Shown here one piece after another: positions 31,305 through 43,095 of a stretch of DNA of 64,000 nt (within the stretch, counting starts at the first letter, position 1; each line of letters begins with the position of its first letter). The DNA is from Aporrectodea caliginosa. Lineage: Eukaryota > Annelida > Clitellata > Crassiclitellata > Lumbricidae. The position numbers and the translations under genes are program-made. The notes under the pieces were generated by a model that worked only from the letters and a program-made list of their open reading frames with translations, had not been told where the DNA came from and ran no database searches. Location: positions 1 through 64,000 of the forward strand of contig JACEVL010000960.1 in assembly GCA_020284085.1 (NCBI GenBank). The letters run 5' to 3'.

Positions 31305-31985
31305 GTTGCATTCATTCATTCATTAATTCATTTATTCTGGGAGCACCGCTTCAACAAACCTACTCAGGGCGTTCCCAGCCCAGCCACGACTAAAAAAATT
31401 ACTTGAGTGCTTTATAAAACCCAGTTGGATTGGTCAGAGGTAGCAAACGCAGCGCCGTTGGTAGGTCATTCCAGATGGAGGAGTCTGCAACAGAGAAAGC
31501 TCGGCGCTGCCTAGCAGCAGGGCGAGCCTGTGGAACTAAGAGTTGCCCCGTTGTCGAGGAGCGAAGCGCCCGACACGATGTATACAAGGTCGGACACTGG
31601 GCGTCAGAGGTCGCTCAGGTAAGATGGAGAAGAGCCAAGGACGCAGCGTGAAACCAAAGCAGCAATCGGGTATGAGATCCGTTGGGCCACTGTCCACAGG
31701 CAGCTAGTGCAACACATCGCGCATGTAGGCAGAGAGCCATAGACAGAGCCAAATTAGGGGATTCGCACAATGAGCCGAGCAACCGAGCGCAGAACATCGA
31801 TCTAGTCGCCCTAGAATTCCAAGAGGGAAGCCAACCAGGATCGAGCAGCATTGGTCAATCCGACTAGTAACGAAAGCATGCACATTTGCACAAGAACCAC
31901 TAGTGCATCGATCATGAGAAAGAAAGCGAGAAACCACTCGGAGCTGGCGAAGCCGATAATAACGGCTTCGAGAGACTAAGTTCAC
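31305..31985 (-). mobile_element. LINE fragment, minus strand, nested
   Basis: On the minus strand: YYRLRQLRVVSRF, then RRAFSVADSSIWNDLP, then the AATG tail at about 31315. Frameshifted. Confidence 0.8.
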
Positions 31986-31989
31986 ATTC

Positions 31990-33205
31990 GTATTATCGAG
32001 TTCTCCTGATCTATTTTTTATATTATTTGCTGACGATACTAATATTTTTAACTCTCACTCCTCAATAGAAACACTAATTAATCATACCAACTCTGAACTG
32101 AGTAAAGTAGCTGATTGGTTCCAACTGAATAAGCTAACCCTCAACTTAGATAAAACTAACTTTATTATTTTTAGATCATATAAAAAATCACTTCCTAACT
32201 CATATACAAACTTATGTATTATGGGCACCCATATTACTCAAGTTCAGTCCTCTAAGTTCCTTGGGGTGTATGTGGATCAGCACCTATCCTGGAAAGATCA
32301 TATATTTAATATCTCTATAAAAATTGCTAAAAACCTGGGAATACTTACACGTATAGCCAGAATCCTCCCATCACAGACTCGAATCACTCTCTACTACACT
32401 CTTATACATCCATACATAACTTACTGTAATATAGTCTGGGCATCAGCATATAAGTCCAACCTCTCTAGACTAGTTGTCCTCCAAAAACGGGCAGTCAGAT
32501 TTATTGCACAACTCCCATATGGAGCCCATACGATAACTGAATTCCTGAGACTGAAGATATTAAAACCTGACCAGATAAGACAGGTCCAAATTGGCATATT
32601 CATGTATAGATATATTCATAACCAATTACCCTCAACATATAGGAATTATTTTCAATCTAACACTGATAATCATGATCGCTCGAGGAACTTCAAGCCATAT
32701 TACATCCCGTTTGCTCGTACCAATAATAGACTAGTATCAATAAAATGTGCAGGTCCAAGAGCATGGAACAGTATTCCTCCCGATATTCGTTCACTACCTT
32801 CCCTCCAGCTGTTTAAACGTAAACTTTCTACCCACATCCAACGAGGAACCTAACACACTCATAAGAGGGGAGGACCTGGTCACCGTAAAGGGAGTGTGCA
32901 CTGTGCAAGCTATGTCATCATTTGTGCTTAATTTCTAATTTTTCTTAGTTTCCTTTAATTTTCTTTAATTTCTAATTGTTTAGTTAAGATAGTTAAGAAT
33001 ATATTGCCTATTTGTGAATTATCAGTCGGCCGTAATGCTTTCTGTTAACTAATTTGTCTCAGGTGGCCCTGGCTTGCGGGACCTTCGGCCCCTTTTGGGT
33101 CTCCTGGGCATACCGACTAATCTCGAAAACAGTTTATGTACTTACGACCTGTATTTTAAGTTGGTTGCTGAATAAAATATGTTATGTTATGTTATGTTAT
33201 GTTAA
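31990..33205 (+). mobile_element. 5'-truncated LINE with intact RT C-terminal frame
   Basis: It is open from a LFFILFADDTNIF catalytic motif (about 32010) to the stop near 32853: KFLGVYVDQHLSWKDHI, YYTLIHPYITYCNIVW and LQKRAVRFIA follow. This is a Jockey/CR1-type reverse transcriptase C-terminus. The 3' UTR ends in (TTATG)n at 33178-33203. It is the best-preserved LINE in the window and belongs to a different family from the GCGCTATATAAAT-type ones. Confidence 0.85.
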
Positions 33206-33845
33206 GTTTAGATTAGCTAACTGAGATCTGTACATGGATTTGTTTATCATCATAGTTGAAAATGCTTGTTCACAGATGTAAGTGGATGCGAATAATACAA
33301 ATCGGAATAGCAAGTAAGAAAGCAGCATGAGGAATTCTTCTTGCGGTCTGAATTTTATGACTTTTTACTTTCTGAAGAATTGTGTGGACCAAGCAAAACG
33401 TGTTGGCGGGCCGGATAAAAAGTGTTGGCGGGCCGGATCTGGCCCGCGGGCCGTAGTTTGCCCACCCCTGAGCTACACGAATGCGGTTCGCACACGCCCT
33501 GAGATTATTTATGGAGTAGGCTAACTGCTGACCGACTTTGAAACTGTTTGTCCTAGAAGCAGGTATTCTTTTGAAATGCATTGCCTAAAGTTGGCAATGT
33601 GTGCAATATCCCGCATCTATAAATCGTATCCTGTTTTGTAGTTCAAAGTACCTTCGATAGTAAACTGTATAATATAGTTGTGTGTAGAACCCCATTAATA
33701 CTTAGCATGTTGACTTATGGTAATCGATGAGTGTTCTTGAGCGCACCACTCCACACCAGCAAATACATATAATTATATTGGGTCAAGCATCAAACAGAGC
33801 AACGTCCTGCTGAAACCCTGTAGTGTCAATATCTCACTGTTGTTG

Positions 33846-34146
33846 ACTCAAACCATATTTCACGTATGCGTATTATAATTTATGGTTTTATGGGTTTTTA
33901 AACTTCAATTTGTTTGATCTGACGATTCTGACCTACGAGCGACCGACCCTTTATGGTTCAAAAGCAGAATTACCTGACGTATCAGGATGATGCCTATTCT
34001 AACACCGTGTGACAAATTTTAAATTTTGTTTGTTCCTGGGTGTTCGAGCTTTCCCCTAATTACCTCAGAAGCAAGCATAAAAAGTGGCTATTAATCCCAC
34101 AAACTTTGATTTTGTGATCAGGAAAGCGATAATCTAAAATGTACCT
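33846..34146. other. no gene recognised
   Basis: Nothing supportable was seen in this stretch. Confidence 0.35.
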
Positions 34147-34159
34147 ATTTTCCAGAACA

Positions 34160-34569
34160 TCATCATCAGGATCCATGGGCCGAAGGCCCGTAGGTGTCCA
34201 ACGCTTACATCGGATCCGTGGGCCGAGGCCCGTTGGAGTCCAATGCTTGCATTGGATTTCATACGTATTTTTCTTTACGAACGGAGTATCTGCACCCATC
34301 CGTTCGACCTTCGCACTTCTCCCTTAGAGAGAGTTCCAGGCTTAGGACTGGCTCTGATATCCACTATCTTGTGGTATCAAAGGCGGCGATGCCGCCCACG
34401 TTTGCTAGCTTTTTCAGGGTTCCTGCTGAGCCTGTCCACCTCGCGTAGCGCCCTAGGTGGTACTTCAGCCAAGACCTTCACCACTGATGGCATAGCCTCA
34501 GCAGGCACTCCCCTACTGACTGTTGCCACCCCCTCACCACGTTGAGGTGTGAGTCGGACTTTGAGGGGG
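34160..34569 (-). mobile_element. SINE-like element inserted in a heat-shock-element motif
   Basis: A 410-bp copy of the 10268-10680 family. An exact 13-bp target duplication ATTTTCCAGAACA lies at 34147-34159 and 34570-34582. The short ATG tail on the minus strand and a variable-length duplication indicate retrotransposition. Confidence 0.85.
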
Positions 34570-34570
34570 A

Positions 34571-34697
34571 TTTTCCAGAACACTCCAGATGAATTCAGGG
34601 GTGAGTAAACTTGGAGAAGCCGCTAGAACTTTTTAGAACTTTAGGGAATGTTCTCGAACGTCTGAGAACCTTCTAGAACTTTCCAGAAATATAAATA
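34571..34697 (+). promoter_or_regulatory. heat-shock element array and TATA box
   Basis: From 34625 to 34689 there are 13 consecutive 5-bp units in perfect register alternating GAA and TTC-like cores (GAA, TTT, GAA, TTA, GAA, TTC, GAA, TCT, GAA, TTC, GAA, TTC, GAA). A further TTCCAGAAC cluster lies at 34573. TATAAATA follows immediately at 34690-34697. Heat-shock factor trimers bind inverted nGAAn units, and this layout is that of an HSP70-type inducible promoter. Transcription would start near 34720-34730. Confidence 0.8.
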
Positions 34698-35532
34698 GCA
34701 GCAGAAGTATACTAGCCTGCATGTAAGCTCGTCAGTTAAGTAGGCCTATAGTTCTAACTGCCGACACAGAGACAGCATATCAACACCAAGGATGGATATC
34801 TGAGATGGCTCAAGAGGTTGCAAGCATCCAACAGACGCATATTGCTATGACTGGAGCCAATTTCTCGAGACAAGAGCGAAAATGTACTCCGTGAAAACAT
34901 CTGCTAAGCAGTGTTGTTCAGTAATTGAAATACATGTAATTGAATTACGTAATTGAATTACAAGTTCCATAATTGTAATTGTAATTGAATTACATTTTAA
35001 GTCTAGTAATTGTATTTCAAATACAATATTGCATGTAATTTGTAATTGAATGAAGTGTGAATTACCAATTACTTTCAAAAGTCATCAAAGATGCCAGCAT
35101 GCCGGGTTGACCCGGGCCATCCGTTTTATTGAATAAACTGCTCTGCATTATGATTGCATGGCAACATAATTGTCAACATTATGCGATCCTTACACCCCTC
35201 TTACAATCTTACAGCACACGTTGATAGACCCCAAGGGCAAGGGCTGATCATCATTATCAGACTATCCATGCAGTGATGCACTCATTCTTAGCTAGCCTAT
35301 ACTGTGGCTGCCTACAGATAACAGAGCTTCCATCTTCAGCTCCAGTTCAGCTATAGCACTGCTGGACGAATTGACTCACCCAGGCGCAATCAACTAAGTT
35401 GTTCTCTAACAGACTACCATTTTGAAAACTTCTACTGCTAAAAATCAAATAAACTCTAACTTGTTTTAATGGATCATAATTGCAGATTGTATTTTACATA
35501 CCTGACAAACTTATGATACAATTGAATGTATA

Positions 35533-36707
35533 CAGGGTGCGGCCGAAAAAAATACCCCATTACGAAAATTGCGATTTCTCGAAAACCGCTAAACATTTTG
35601 TTACAAATATTTTCATTCTTATTCAAAACATATTTTTGCATATTATTTGAAAATTTTATATCAGTATCTTTATATTTGTGATCATGACATCAGGCAGAAG
35701 AAAGAATTGCATTTTTTCAACTGAACACGACATTCACGAAAATAGGAAATCATATTTTTACATAAAGTAGCCTGCGGTGTGCCATAATTACGTCATTTCC
35801 GCTTTGCAGACGGTGTTTTGTTTTACATTTTGAGCAAAATTGCAATTGTAAGCAAACAGTTTAATTTAACATGGGCATATCCATCCAAGCCGTCTGTTGG
35901 TCGTGAGAGCCAAGTTCTCTCGTCCACATCATGGTTTCTGCAGGTGTCAGCTATGAGGGTAAGGAACGCTTGCATTTCATTGACGAGAAGGCCAAAGTCA
36001 ATGCTAAGTACTACGTGGAGAATCTTTTGCCTAAGCTTGTCGATTACTGTCACATTGTCTTGGGAAATCAGTTAATTTTGCAGCAAGATGGAGCGCCCGC
36101 TCACGGCTCAAAGCTGGCCCAAGATTGGTTAACAAGTCACTGCCCGGACTTCATCTACAAGAATTCATGGCCGCCAAATTCCCCAGATTTGAACCCACTC
36201 GACTATGCTGTCTGGGGTGCAATGCTTGAGACCTACAACAAACTTACCACAAAGCCGAAGAACATTCCGGAACTGAAAAATACACTGCAAATCATCTGGC
36301 ATGACTTGCCACTTGAGACCATTCAGAAGTCTGTTCTGGGCTTTCGAAAACGTCTGCAAGCTTGCATAAAAGCAAACGGCGGTCACTTCGAACATTCCTT
36401 GCACAAAACTTAACACTTGGCCTAATCTTGTCAATAACAATAAGTAACCTTGAACCTTGTTGCATTACTGTTTGCGTCGTTACTTTGTTACTTATTGCTG
36501 TCAGTAACTGTCTGTTGAAACGAAAATGACATTGTTTCACTTCAGGGTTACACCATTTTGGTTTTCATGATTCGAATTTCATTAGATTTAGCAAAGCTGT
36601 AGATAGATATGTGTCAAATAGACTGGCGAAGTTTTGTAACAAAATGTTTTGCGGTTTTCGAGAAATCTCAATTTTTGTAATGGGGTATTTTTTTCGGCCG
36701 CACCCTG
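35533..36707 (+). mobile_element. mariner-like element, internally deleted
   Basis: Long TIRs beginning CAGGGTGCGGCCGAAAAA with TA dinucleotides outside both ends. It lies inside the hAT element. Confidence 0.9.
35931..36413 (+). pseudogene. mariner/Tc1-type transposase, C-terminal part
   Basis: It has LILQQDGAPAH (second catalytic Asp) and SPDLNPLDYAVW (third Asp), with 37 residues between them as in DD37D (maT-like) transposases. The N-terminal helix-turn-helix and first Asp are missing, so it cannot be active. Confidence 0.85.
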
Positions 36708-37422
36708 TATATTACAATTTACAGGTCATTGGCCCATTGGATGTTTCAGTTTAAAAATAGAGTAAATTAAAAATTATCGAAAACAGTCTAAATCATGTGC
36801 CAATTTTGAAGGAATAATTGAAAAGTAATTGGTAATTGAATTACAATCAAAATGTAATTGTAATTCAATTACTTCCACAATCAAGTAATTGTAATTGTAA
36901 TTCAATTACATTTACAAGCATGTAATTGCAATTATAATTTAATTACATTTGCGATTTTATTGATACAACACTGCTGCTAAGGTGGGTGAGGCCTACAAGG
37001 CATATTTCGGCATGCATGTTGGGATCACGACAAACCCTGAGCACCTCATTTCACCTGTGAGGCTGTGAGCACTGCAAAAAACGCTGAAAGGTAAGATGGA
37101 CAACTGACACTCACTTAGAAGGCGACATGTCATGTTATAAAAGTTTTCAATTTTGCGATTTTTGAGAACTTTCAATGTTATTGAACAAATATGTCACAGA
37201 GGCTACTGCGAGAAAGTCTTGTATATTAGTCATAGGTAAAATACATCTATTTTGTTATGATCACAATTTTGGATTGCTCTGTTGCAGGATGGTACAGAGG
37301 AAAAAAGAGAGCCATAGAGTTTGGTTCCCAAGAATTTGACGAGAACCCACTGACCGCTCAGGCAATTGCTACTGATGCATGATGGATTCTTCCAAACGAC
37401 GGACTCACAAGAATGCACCTGC

Positions 37423-37645
37423 CAGGCCCACCGAGAAGGGGCAGGGGCAAAAAAGCCCAGAAGCCCAGCGACTTTTAGGGGCCCGGGCTGGACCCAGCAA
37501 TCAACTTATGAAAAATATTATTATCAGTTATACAAAGTTTATGATTGCTGCCTTTTAAAATATAATATTACGGACACTTAACTCCAATGGTTGCATATAT
37601 AAATATAATTTTGTAGGGTTGTACCCGCACTATTATTATTTCAGT
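37423..37645. mobile_element. hAT MITE, truncated copy
   Basis: It starts CAGGCCCACCGAGAAGG and is an inverted, shortened copy of 26751-27067. Confidence 0.8.
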
Positions 37646-37831
37646 TTGTTTTGCGCTGAGAGCCCAGAGGATGGACTGTCAGCCGAGGACGATCCTGGTC
37701 TGACTGAGATGGTCGAGGCAGCAGAGGACCGCCTGCTGCAAGAGCCGTTGGCTGGAACGCCTGCCACGTGCTACGAAGCCGGTGCCGCCCAAGGTCCGGC
37801 GCCGATGCAGTCTCCGCCCTTGACGTCATGA
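37646..37831 (+). other. GC-rich open frame, possible exon
   Basis: A short frame (ESPEDGLSAEDDPGLTEM ...) ending in TGA at about 37831 is GC-rich compared with its surroundings, and a TTTCAG lies at its 5' side. No domain is recognised and no partner exon identified. Confidence 0.25.
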
Positions 37832-38994
37832 CTTTGAGTTACCACCTAAGAACAACAAGAACTTTATACGTCGTGTCCTGTAGGGAAATCTTACCAGTAG
37901 CTACCATTGTGCGCAGCTGACTGGTCCTACAAAACAATTGAAAGCAAGTCCCAGATTATTCCCATTTATTATTTTTTCCTTTGTAATAACTTGTACCTGG
38001 TTGCGGTCGCCGGTTGGTATCCTATCAGAGGTATGGAATGTTCTGCCTGTTATGCTTTGGGATCCTTAGATATCTTTTGAAGACTTTCGAAGGACGTCGA
38101 AGCCTCTTTCATTTATGTCATCTTATTAGCAGCTGATTAAACGCAATTGCGGGGCATTTAATTGCATTATCTTACGCTTTATAAATCGACTTAAAATAAA
38201 AATATTAATACTGAGTCGATTAAAGGGCGATAGGTGCAAGTTTATCCATTTAGGGGACTCCTAAGCCTATGCTACTATTATTCAAACAGATACAGTACGG
38301 CACGATGTGTGTGTATGCATGCATGTATGTCTGTGTGTGTATGTATGCAGGTATGTTTTTGCATGTACATGAATGTGTATGCATTTAAATATACATGTTA
38401 CTTTATATAAAGCCTGAATTTAATTTCTTCGCAAAGAGCTAGTAGATAATAAAATCGGACATAAAACGAACTTTCCCGTATATAGTGTATCGTTGTGTTT
38501 GCACAACAAGGACTTTATACACGGACTCCCGTGTCTCACATGAGCTTTTGGCATGAGAGTTAAGCTATGTGCGATTTTGCATCGTGTTTCCTATCTGACA
38601 ATAGTAAGAAGTAGTTAAATTCAGCCGGATCCAACCGGATTTCAGATCCGGCAACTCGGATTTGAGACCCACCACATTGAACTATGAAATTCGCCACCTA
38701 AAATAATGTTTCTGTTATAATTATCAACTTCTTCACGCATTTAGCCTATGCTTATCCGAAAAACAAATAGGGAATATATCGGTAATAGATTCGCTAGTTA
38801 GGCTTAAGTTTTAGATTTTATAACAATTTGGAGATCCGTTGTCACGAAATAGAGTATCCTCCATACATGAGTTTCCCCCTTAGCAAAATGGAGTATTCGG
38901 TTTATTTTGCATTTTTACGGTTTTTAAGTGTAGGCTATTCATTCGTACTGTTTAGATTTATTGTACACATAAGATATTTTAAGTTGCGTATCTT
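37832..38994. other. no gene recognised
   Basis: A TG/ATGC-rich simple repeat occupies about 38305-38390. The rest shows nothing supportable. Confidence 0.4.
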
Positions 38995-39170
38995 TAGTTT
39001 GCGCGTCGACCTGAAATTAATTTACTTCGTTTTTGGTGATTTTGACTGGATTTTCGTCGATGGGGGATAGAATGTTTAGATACTCTAAACCGGTTTATTC
39101 CAACCGGGGAGATAAATTCATACATCCCCCGGAATAGCCTTAGGACGGATCGTGATACCGGCACTCTGGA
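38995..39170. repeat. dispersed repeat, partner at 8560-8760
   Basis: Same orientation as the partner, with several small indels. Confidence 0.7.
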
Positions 39171-39229
39171 AGAGCAATTTAACCACTGATATTGAGCTAA
39201 TTATAGATAGGTTATAGGCTTAGGCTGTA

Positions 39230-39960
39230 AAAACTGCTTGACCTCTCCGATCGACCCAAAATCGGCACGAATCACTAGTCTGCTTCGTGTAATGCGTGTT
39301 TTGAACACGACGCAGTCCACAGAAAGTGGAGAGAGGAGATGTAACGCATAAAGGGGCAGCTAAAGGAAGGCAGCTAAAGTCGAAGTCTGACGGCGCATTA
39401 GACGATAAACTTGAAGAGTCATTGACTCGCAAATGCAGACATAAGTGCCTAACGATAATTTACACCTAAGCGAAGGACGTGCACTCTTCACGGGATGGCT
39501 GCTCTCGTTAACTTGAATAGGTTCACCTGGTTCATTGATATAACGGAAACTATATCCGCTCCAAATTTCCAAGATTTCCGCTGCAGTCTTTGCCAATTAT
39601 ACTTATTGCACCTATATACGTAGCCTACACATCAAATACACCCCAAACCCGTTCCATTCTGTAAAGACAACCATTGTTGAACCCAGAACTACCTGTATAA
39701 GTTCAACTCACCACAAAGAAAACTATAATTATCAACTGGTCATGACTGACGACTTAAATAATTATTCGCCATGAGAATGCCTGCTCTCTGGATAGGCCTA
39801 CTGTCCCGCCTACAACCCGAATTCAAGACCAGCTTCATCAATTCCGTATACGGCATACATCACATTTCAGAGTCAACGCAAGACGTCGAAGAATGGCTGG
39901 ACGTAGTTATCACCATATACGACTGACTGTACCCTTCACAACACCAAGGTCGAGTCCCCG
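39230..39960. repeat. duplicated segment, inverted partner 25980-27250
   Basis: It matches in reverse orientation and preserves the MITE-free site at about 39490. Confidence 0.8.
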
Positions 39961-41179
39961 ATTATTTCGGATCACGGCTACTGCTTATCACCGTGCCGTA
40001 TCTACATGAGCAGTTTGTCTGCGGGGGTCTATGCAGGATTGGAAAACCTAGACAGAGAGGCCTATCGGGCCTGCCTGTTGAATAGTCGCTTTGGACCTGC
40101 CAAATATGGCTAGTCGTCCTCGAGAGAACTCTTCTATATCTTCCAGATGTCAATATGTGCCCTGATTGATAGTCCTCTGCCTGTCAGGTCTGTTAAGATC
40201 CGGCAGAAACAACTCACTCCGTGGTTTTACGGAACATGCAGTGACCTCAGTCGAATTGTCGGGCGACTCAATGGACGACACAGGCGTGCATGATGGCGCT
40301 CAGAACCGCGATGCCTGGATCGTCCGCGTCCGACATAATAGGGAGAAACAGATTCTCTACTGTGAGAATAATCAATCAGGATGCTGGTAGTTAGATATGA
40401 TAGCCGACCCTATAGTTTTATGTCTGTATGAGTTCCAATCAATGGTTTTAGGTAACAGCTGTTCAACCTGGTTCTCGGTCTCATCTCGGCTGTGACAGGG
40501 TTCCATTTGATATGCTATTGTTTATTTCATTTGCAGAACCGGCATAGGTCTGGAAAGGAAATAGACCAGAGCACCATGTTCCAACCTATATGGATGATAG
40601 GATGATAGGCCTACTCAGACTTGTAATAATGACCAAGCTGTAGAAGTAATCTCCTTAGCTGAGGTTGGGGCATCTATAGTGCTTTGTGTGGATGTCAGCC
40701 AAGCACATCCGACTTAAACCCGGAAAGTTCTCCTGATCTGGATTGGTAATCGTGGTCGGGTCCAAACAAGATATACGTGCATAACATGACTCCTTTTTGT
40801 ATTTCTGTGCCTGCCATGTAGATTTAATAATGGGCCAGGAAATGAGTTTCAGCAAGTGAAGACGGTACACATCGAACATGCTTTTGTAATCTGCGTTAGA
40901 TCCACGCTATGCTCCTCTCCTTCTGGCTGCATGTCTGTCTCTGTCCCTGTCTGTCTCTGCCAAAGCTGCTTCTCGCCTAATAAAGCAATAATACAAATTA
41001 GGGTGGACTATCACAATGCCATTAATCAACTTCAATGCACTTTAAATGCTGCAGCTCAGAAAGGAAAAGTACTTTTGTTTGTTATAAGCCGCGTGCGTGA
41101 AATACAGAGTAGGCCTATATTCTGGGAAGTATTGCGTCGAAGTGCGCTTCCGTGATGTTTACTGAATCAACCGAGTGGA
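39961..41179. other. mostly unassigned; possible LINE fragment at 40180-40290
   Basis: A frame LPVRSVKIRQKQLTPWF near 40183 looks like the linker between endonuclease and RT in LINE ORF2. It is too short to be sure. Nothing else recognised. Confidence 0.3.
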
Positions 41180-41768
41180 ATCTAGGCCTACTGGTTTTTG
41201 GATTATTTTTAAAAGAACCTTCAATTATAACGGCGTGACCTCTGTCATGTTTCTAACAACGACTGCCTACGACTTCCACGTGCTTCTTTTGTGAATATCT
41301 TAGAATTTAGTATTGACTCCAGTTACCCGTCCAAGCTACATGAACCTATTTGTTGTTTTGAGACATTTTGAAAATAAAACTAGGCATCCGAAAACTATGC
41401 TCTTAGACTGAATAGGTTATCTGTTCCGCCATGCAATACTAAGACATACATGACCACTGGGCCTATAGCTGGCAGCCGATGTAGCCTATACACATAGGAA
41501 ATACGTTCCATCGTAGCTCAGCATAGGCCTGGCATGTATCACTGAAAATAAATAATAAAAAATAACGGCGTGTTAAGAATGGAGTCCGATAGGTCTAGCA
41601 AAACAATGGAGTATAATTTAACGTGACACTCCTTTGTGTTTCGTGGGTACATCACTTGGACTCTGTACCACTAGTTGCAGAGACCTGGCATACCAACACA
41701 CTGTTACGGACGCTATATTGTCGCATGAATGTAGCTTATACGATCAAGTCTAATTTAATTGTGAAATT

Positions 41769-41775
41769 TATATAA
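41769..41775 (+). promoter_or_regulatory. TATA box of linker C
   Basis: TTTATATAACGGGGC, conserved with copy B, 134 bp before the start codon. Confidence 0.55.
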
Positions 41776-41908
41776 CGGGGCAAATTGATAGCCAGATCTT
41801 TGCTTTGGATATGCAGAAGTGAGGCGGTCGATGTATTAAATTTTCAAGAAAAAGTGTTAAAAATAGCTCAGTGTTTGCGTATCGGATTCGCAAGACTATC
41901 GTTGTGAA

Positions 41909-42155
41909 ATGAATGGTGCTGTTTGGTTATTAGTCGCACTCCTTGGTCTTCTCCAAGGTGCGATCGGGGTGCAGATTGAACTAGAACCGTTGCTGAACGC
42001 TACCTCCGAATGGGAATATCGGCTTCTGGAAAATGCGTTCGTGATCAGCAACCTGGAAAAACACATTGAAAGGTTGACGGAGAAACTAAAGACTAAACCC
42101 GTTGACGTTGAGTCAATCTACCATAAAGCAGAAAATACCGTTAATAGACTAGAAG
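41909..42155 (+). pseudogene. linker copy C, exon 1 only
   Basis: An intact 247-bp exon 1 with signal peptide and coiled coil, ending AGAAG before a GTGACC donor. Promoter flank (41180-41908) and intron 1 (42156 to about 43330, including the SINE) also match A and B. Homology stops about 70 bp before the LDLa exon should begin, and no LDLa or barrel exon is found downstream. It could give a truncated secreted helix or be silent. Residue 37, F in A and I in B, is Y here. Confidence 0.8.
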
Positions 42156-43095
42156 GTGACCGAAATGCTCACAAACTAAAAGACCATTCTTCTACGCACA
42201 CTATAATCTTTAGGTACAAAAAAACAACAAATTTTCCAAAGCGCTAACAAAATAATGCTAATATCGTGAAGTCGCTTTGCCTCTCGACCCTGAGACGATT
42301 AGTCAAAAGTCTGTGACTGTGATAAATAAGGTTTTAATTTCTGCGTTGCTACAATATTTCATAAACATACAACGTGGGTTTTAGGTAAGTTCAATGGATA
42401 TTATCATCCGATAGTAAGACTACTACGCAGTTATGGTTTGTCGTGTATTGGGCCGTCCTCCTGGAACAGTCTCCCGACACACTTGTGCACTGCTGCTTTT
42501 GACTGTGCAGCATACGTTTGCAAACTTGTTAGACGTCATTGGTGCATCGCTTTTGTGAGACACACAAAAGGCGCTATGTTGGGGTAAACCAACTACAGTG
42601 TAAGCACATGTAGCTAATTTAGAGACCAAAATGTTGAAATATCCACAAGTGTGCCGAATCGATGTTACAGCACATTTTCTGAAACATCAATTTTCGCACC
42701 AATGCGCAACAAGAAAACCTTTTGCAGAACGAGTTTTATTTTGAATGAATTAATAATATGAGATTTACGTGTCAGAGGCACGGTCAGTCGCTAAGGAGGG
42801 AGAGATGGACAACCGAGGGAGAGATGACCAGCTGCTGAGGATGGATGTTGAATGACCAATGGATTCAGGAAATTAAAAGTTCGGAGTTGCCGCTTGAAAG
42901 ATAAGATTTTGGGCTGGTCGAAAATTGTGCAGCTTACAGAAAATATGGATGGAATATGTCTCCACGTCAGTGCAACGGGACAAGTGTGAATTTAGAATTT
43001 AGTACGAATTTATATTGGATTAAATTAGTATCGGAGCGGAGAATTTGATATTCAGATATCTATTAAACAATTTATCGATCTACCGATAATGCCCT

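Larger units (their letters stand above)
31114..33470. mobile_element. hAT element carrying nested LINEs
   Basis: TIR CAGGGGTGGGCAAACT at both ends; exact 8-bp duplication AGCTACAC at 31106-31113 and 33471-33478. The hAT has lost recognisable transposase sequence and now hosts two LINE fragments. The inverted paralogous site near 59280 is unoccupied. Confidence 0.9.
29500..33845. repeat. large duplicated segment, inverted partner 58935-61513
   Basis: Collinear inverted matches run through 29500-30300, 30540-31105 and 33471-33845. The first arm is longer because of the hAT element at 31114-33470, which is missing from the second arm. Confidence 0.85.
34909..36973. mobile_element. hAT element, 2.07 kb, with nested mariner
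   Basis: CAGTGTTGTTCAG left and inverted CAGTGTTGTATCAA right; exact 8-bp duplication CTGCTAAG at 34901-34908 and 36974-36981. Subterminal ATTACAATTACAATT-type repeats fill both ends. No hAT transposase remains. Confidence 0.9.
34720..37425 (+). pseudogene. decayed multi-copy gene downstream of the heat-shock promoter
   Basis: Coding remnants: KVGEAYKAYFGM (about 36980-37015), a frameshifted DKP-stop-APHFTCE stretch (about 37026-37060) before donor AAAGGTAAG, then after acceptor TTGCAG at about 37287 GWYRGKKRAIEFGSQEFDEN. I recognise the pattern from an abundant uncharacterised metazoan protein family (from memory, name unknown). The copy is broken by a hAT at 34909, several frameshifts and a stop, and cut off by a MITE at 37423. 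The inverted partner is 56384-57120. Confidence 0.55.

Noticed and set aside
31114..33470. Intact LINE able to move
   Set aside because: The RT frame begins at the catalytic FADD motif; endonuclease and the upstream RT are missing, so it is 5' truncated.
37646..37831. Confident host exon
   Set aside because: Only GC content and a short open frame support it; no partner exon or domain.
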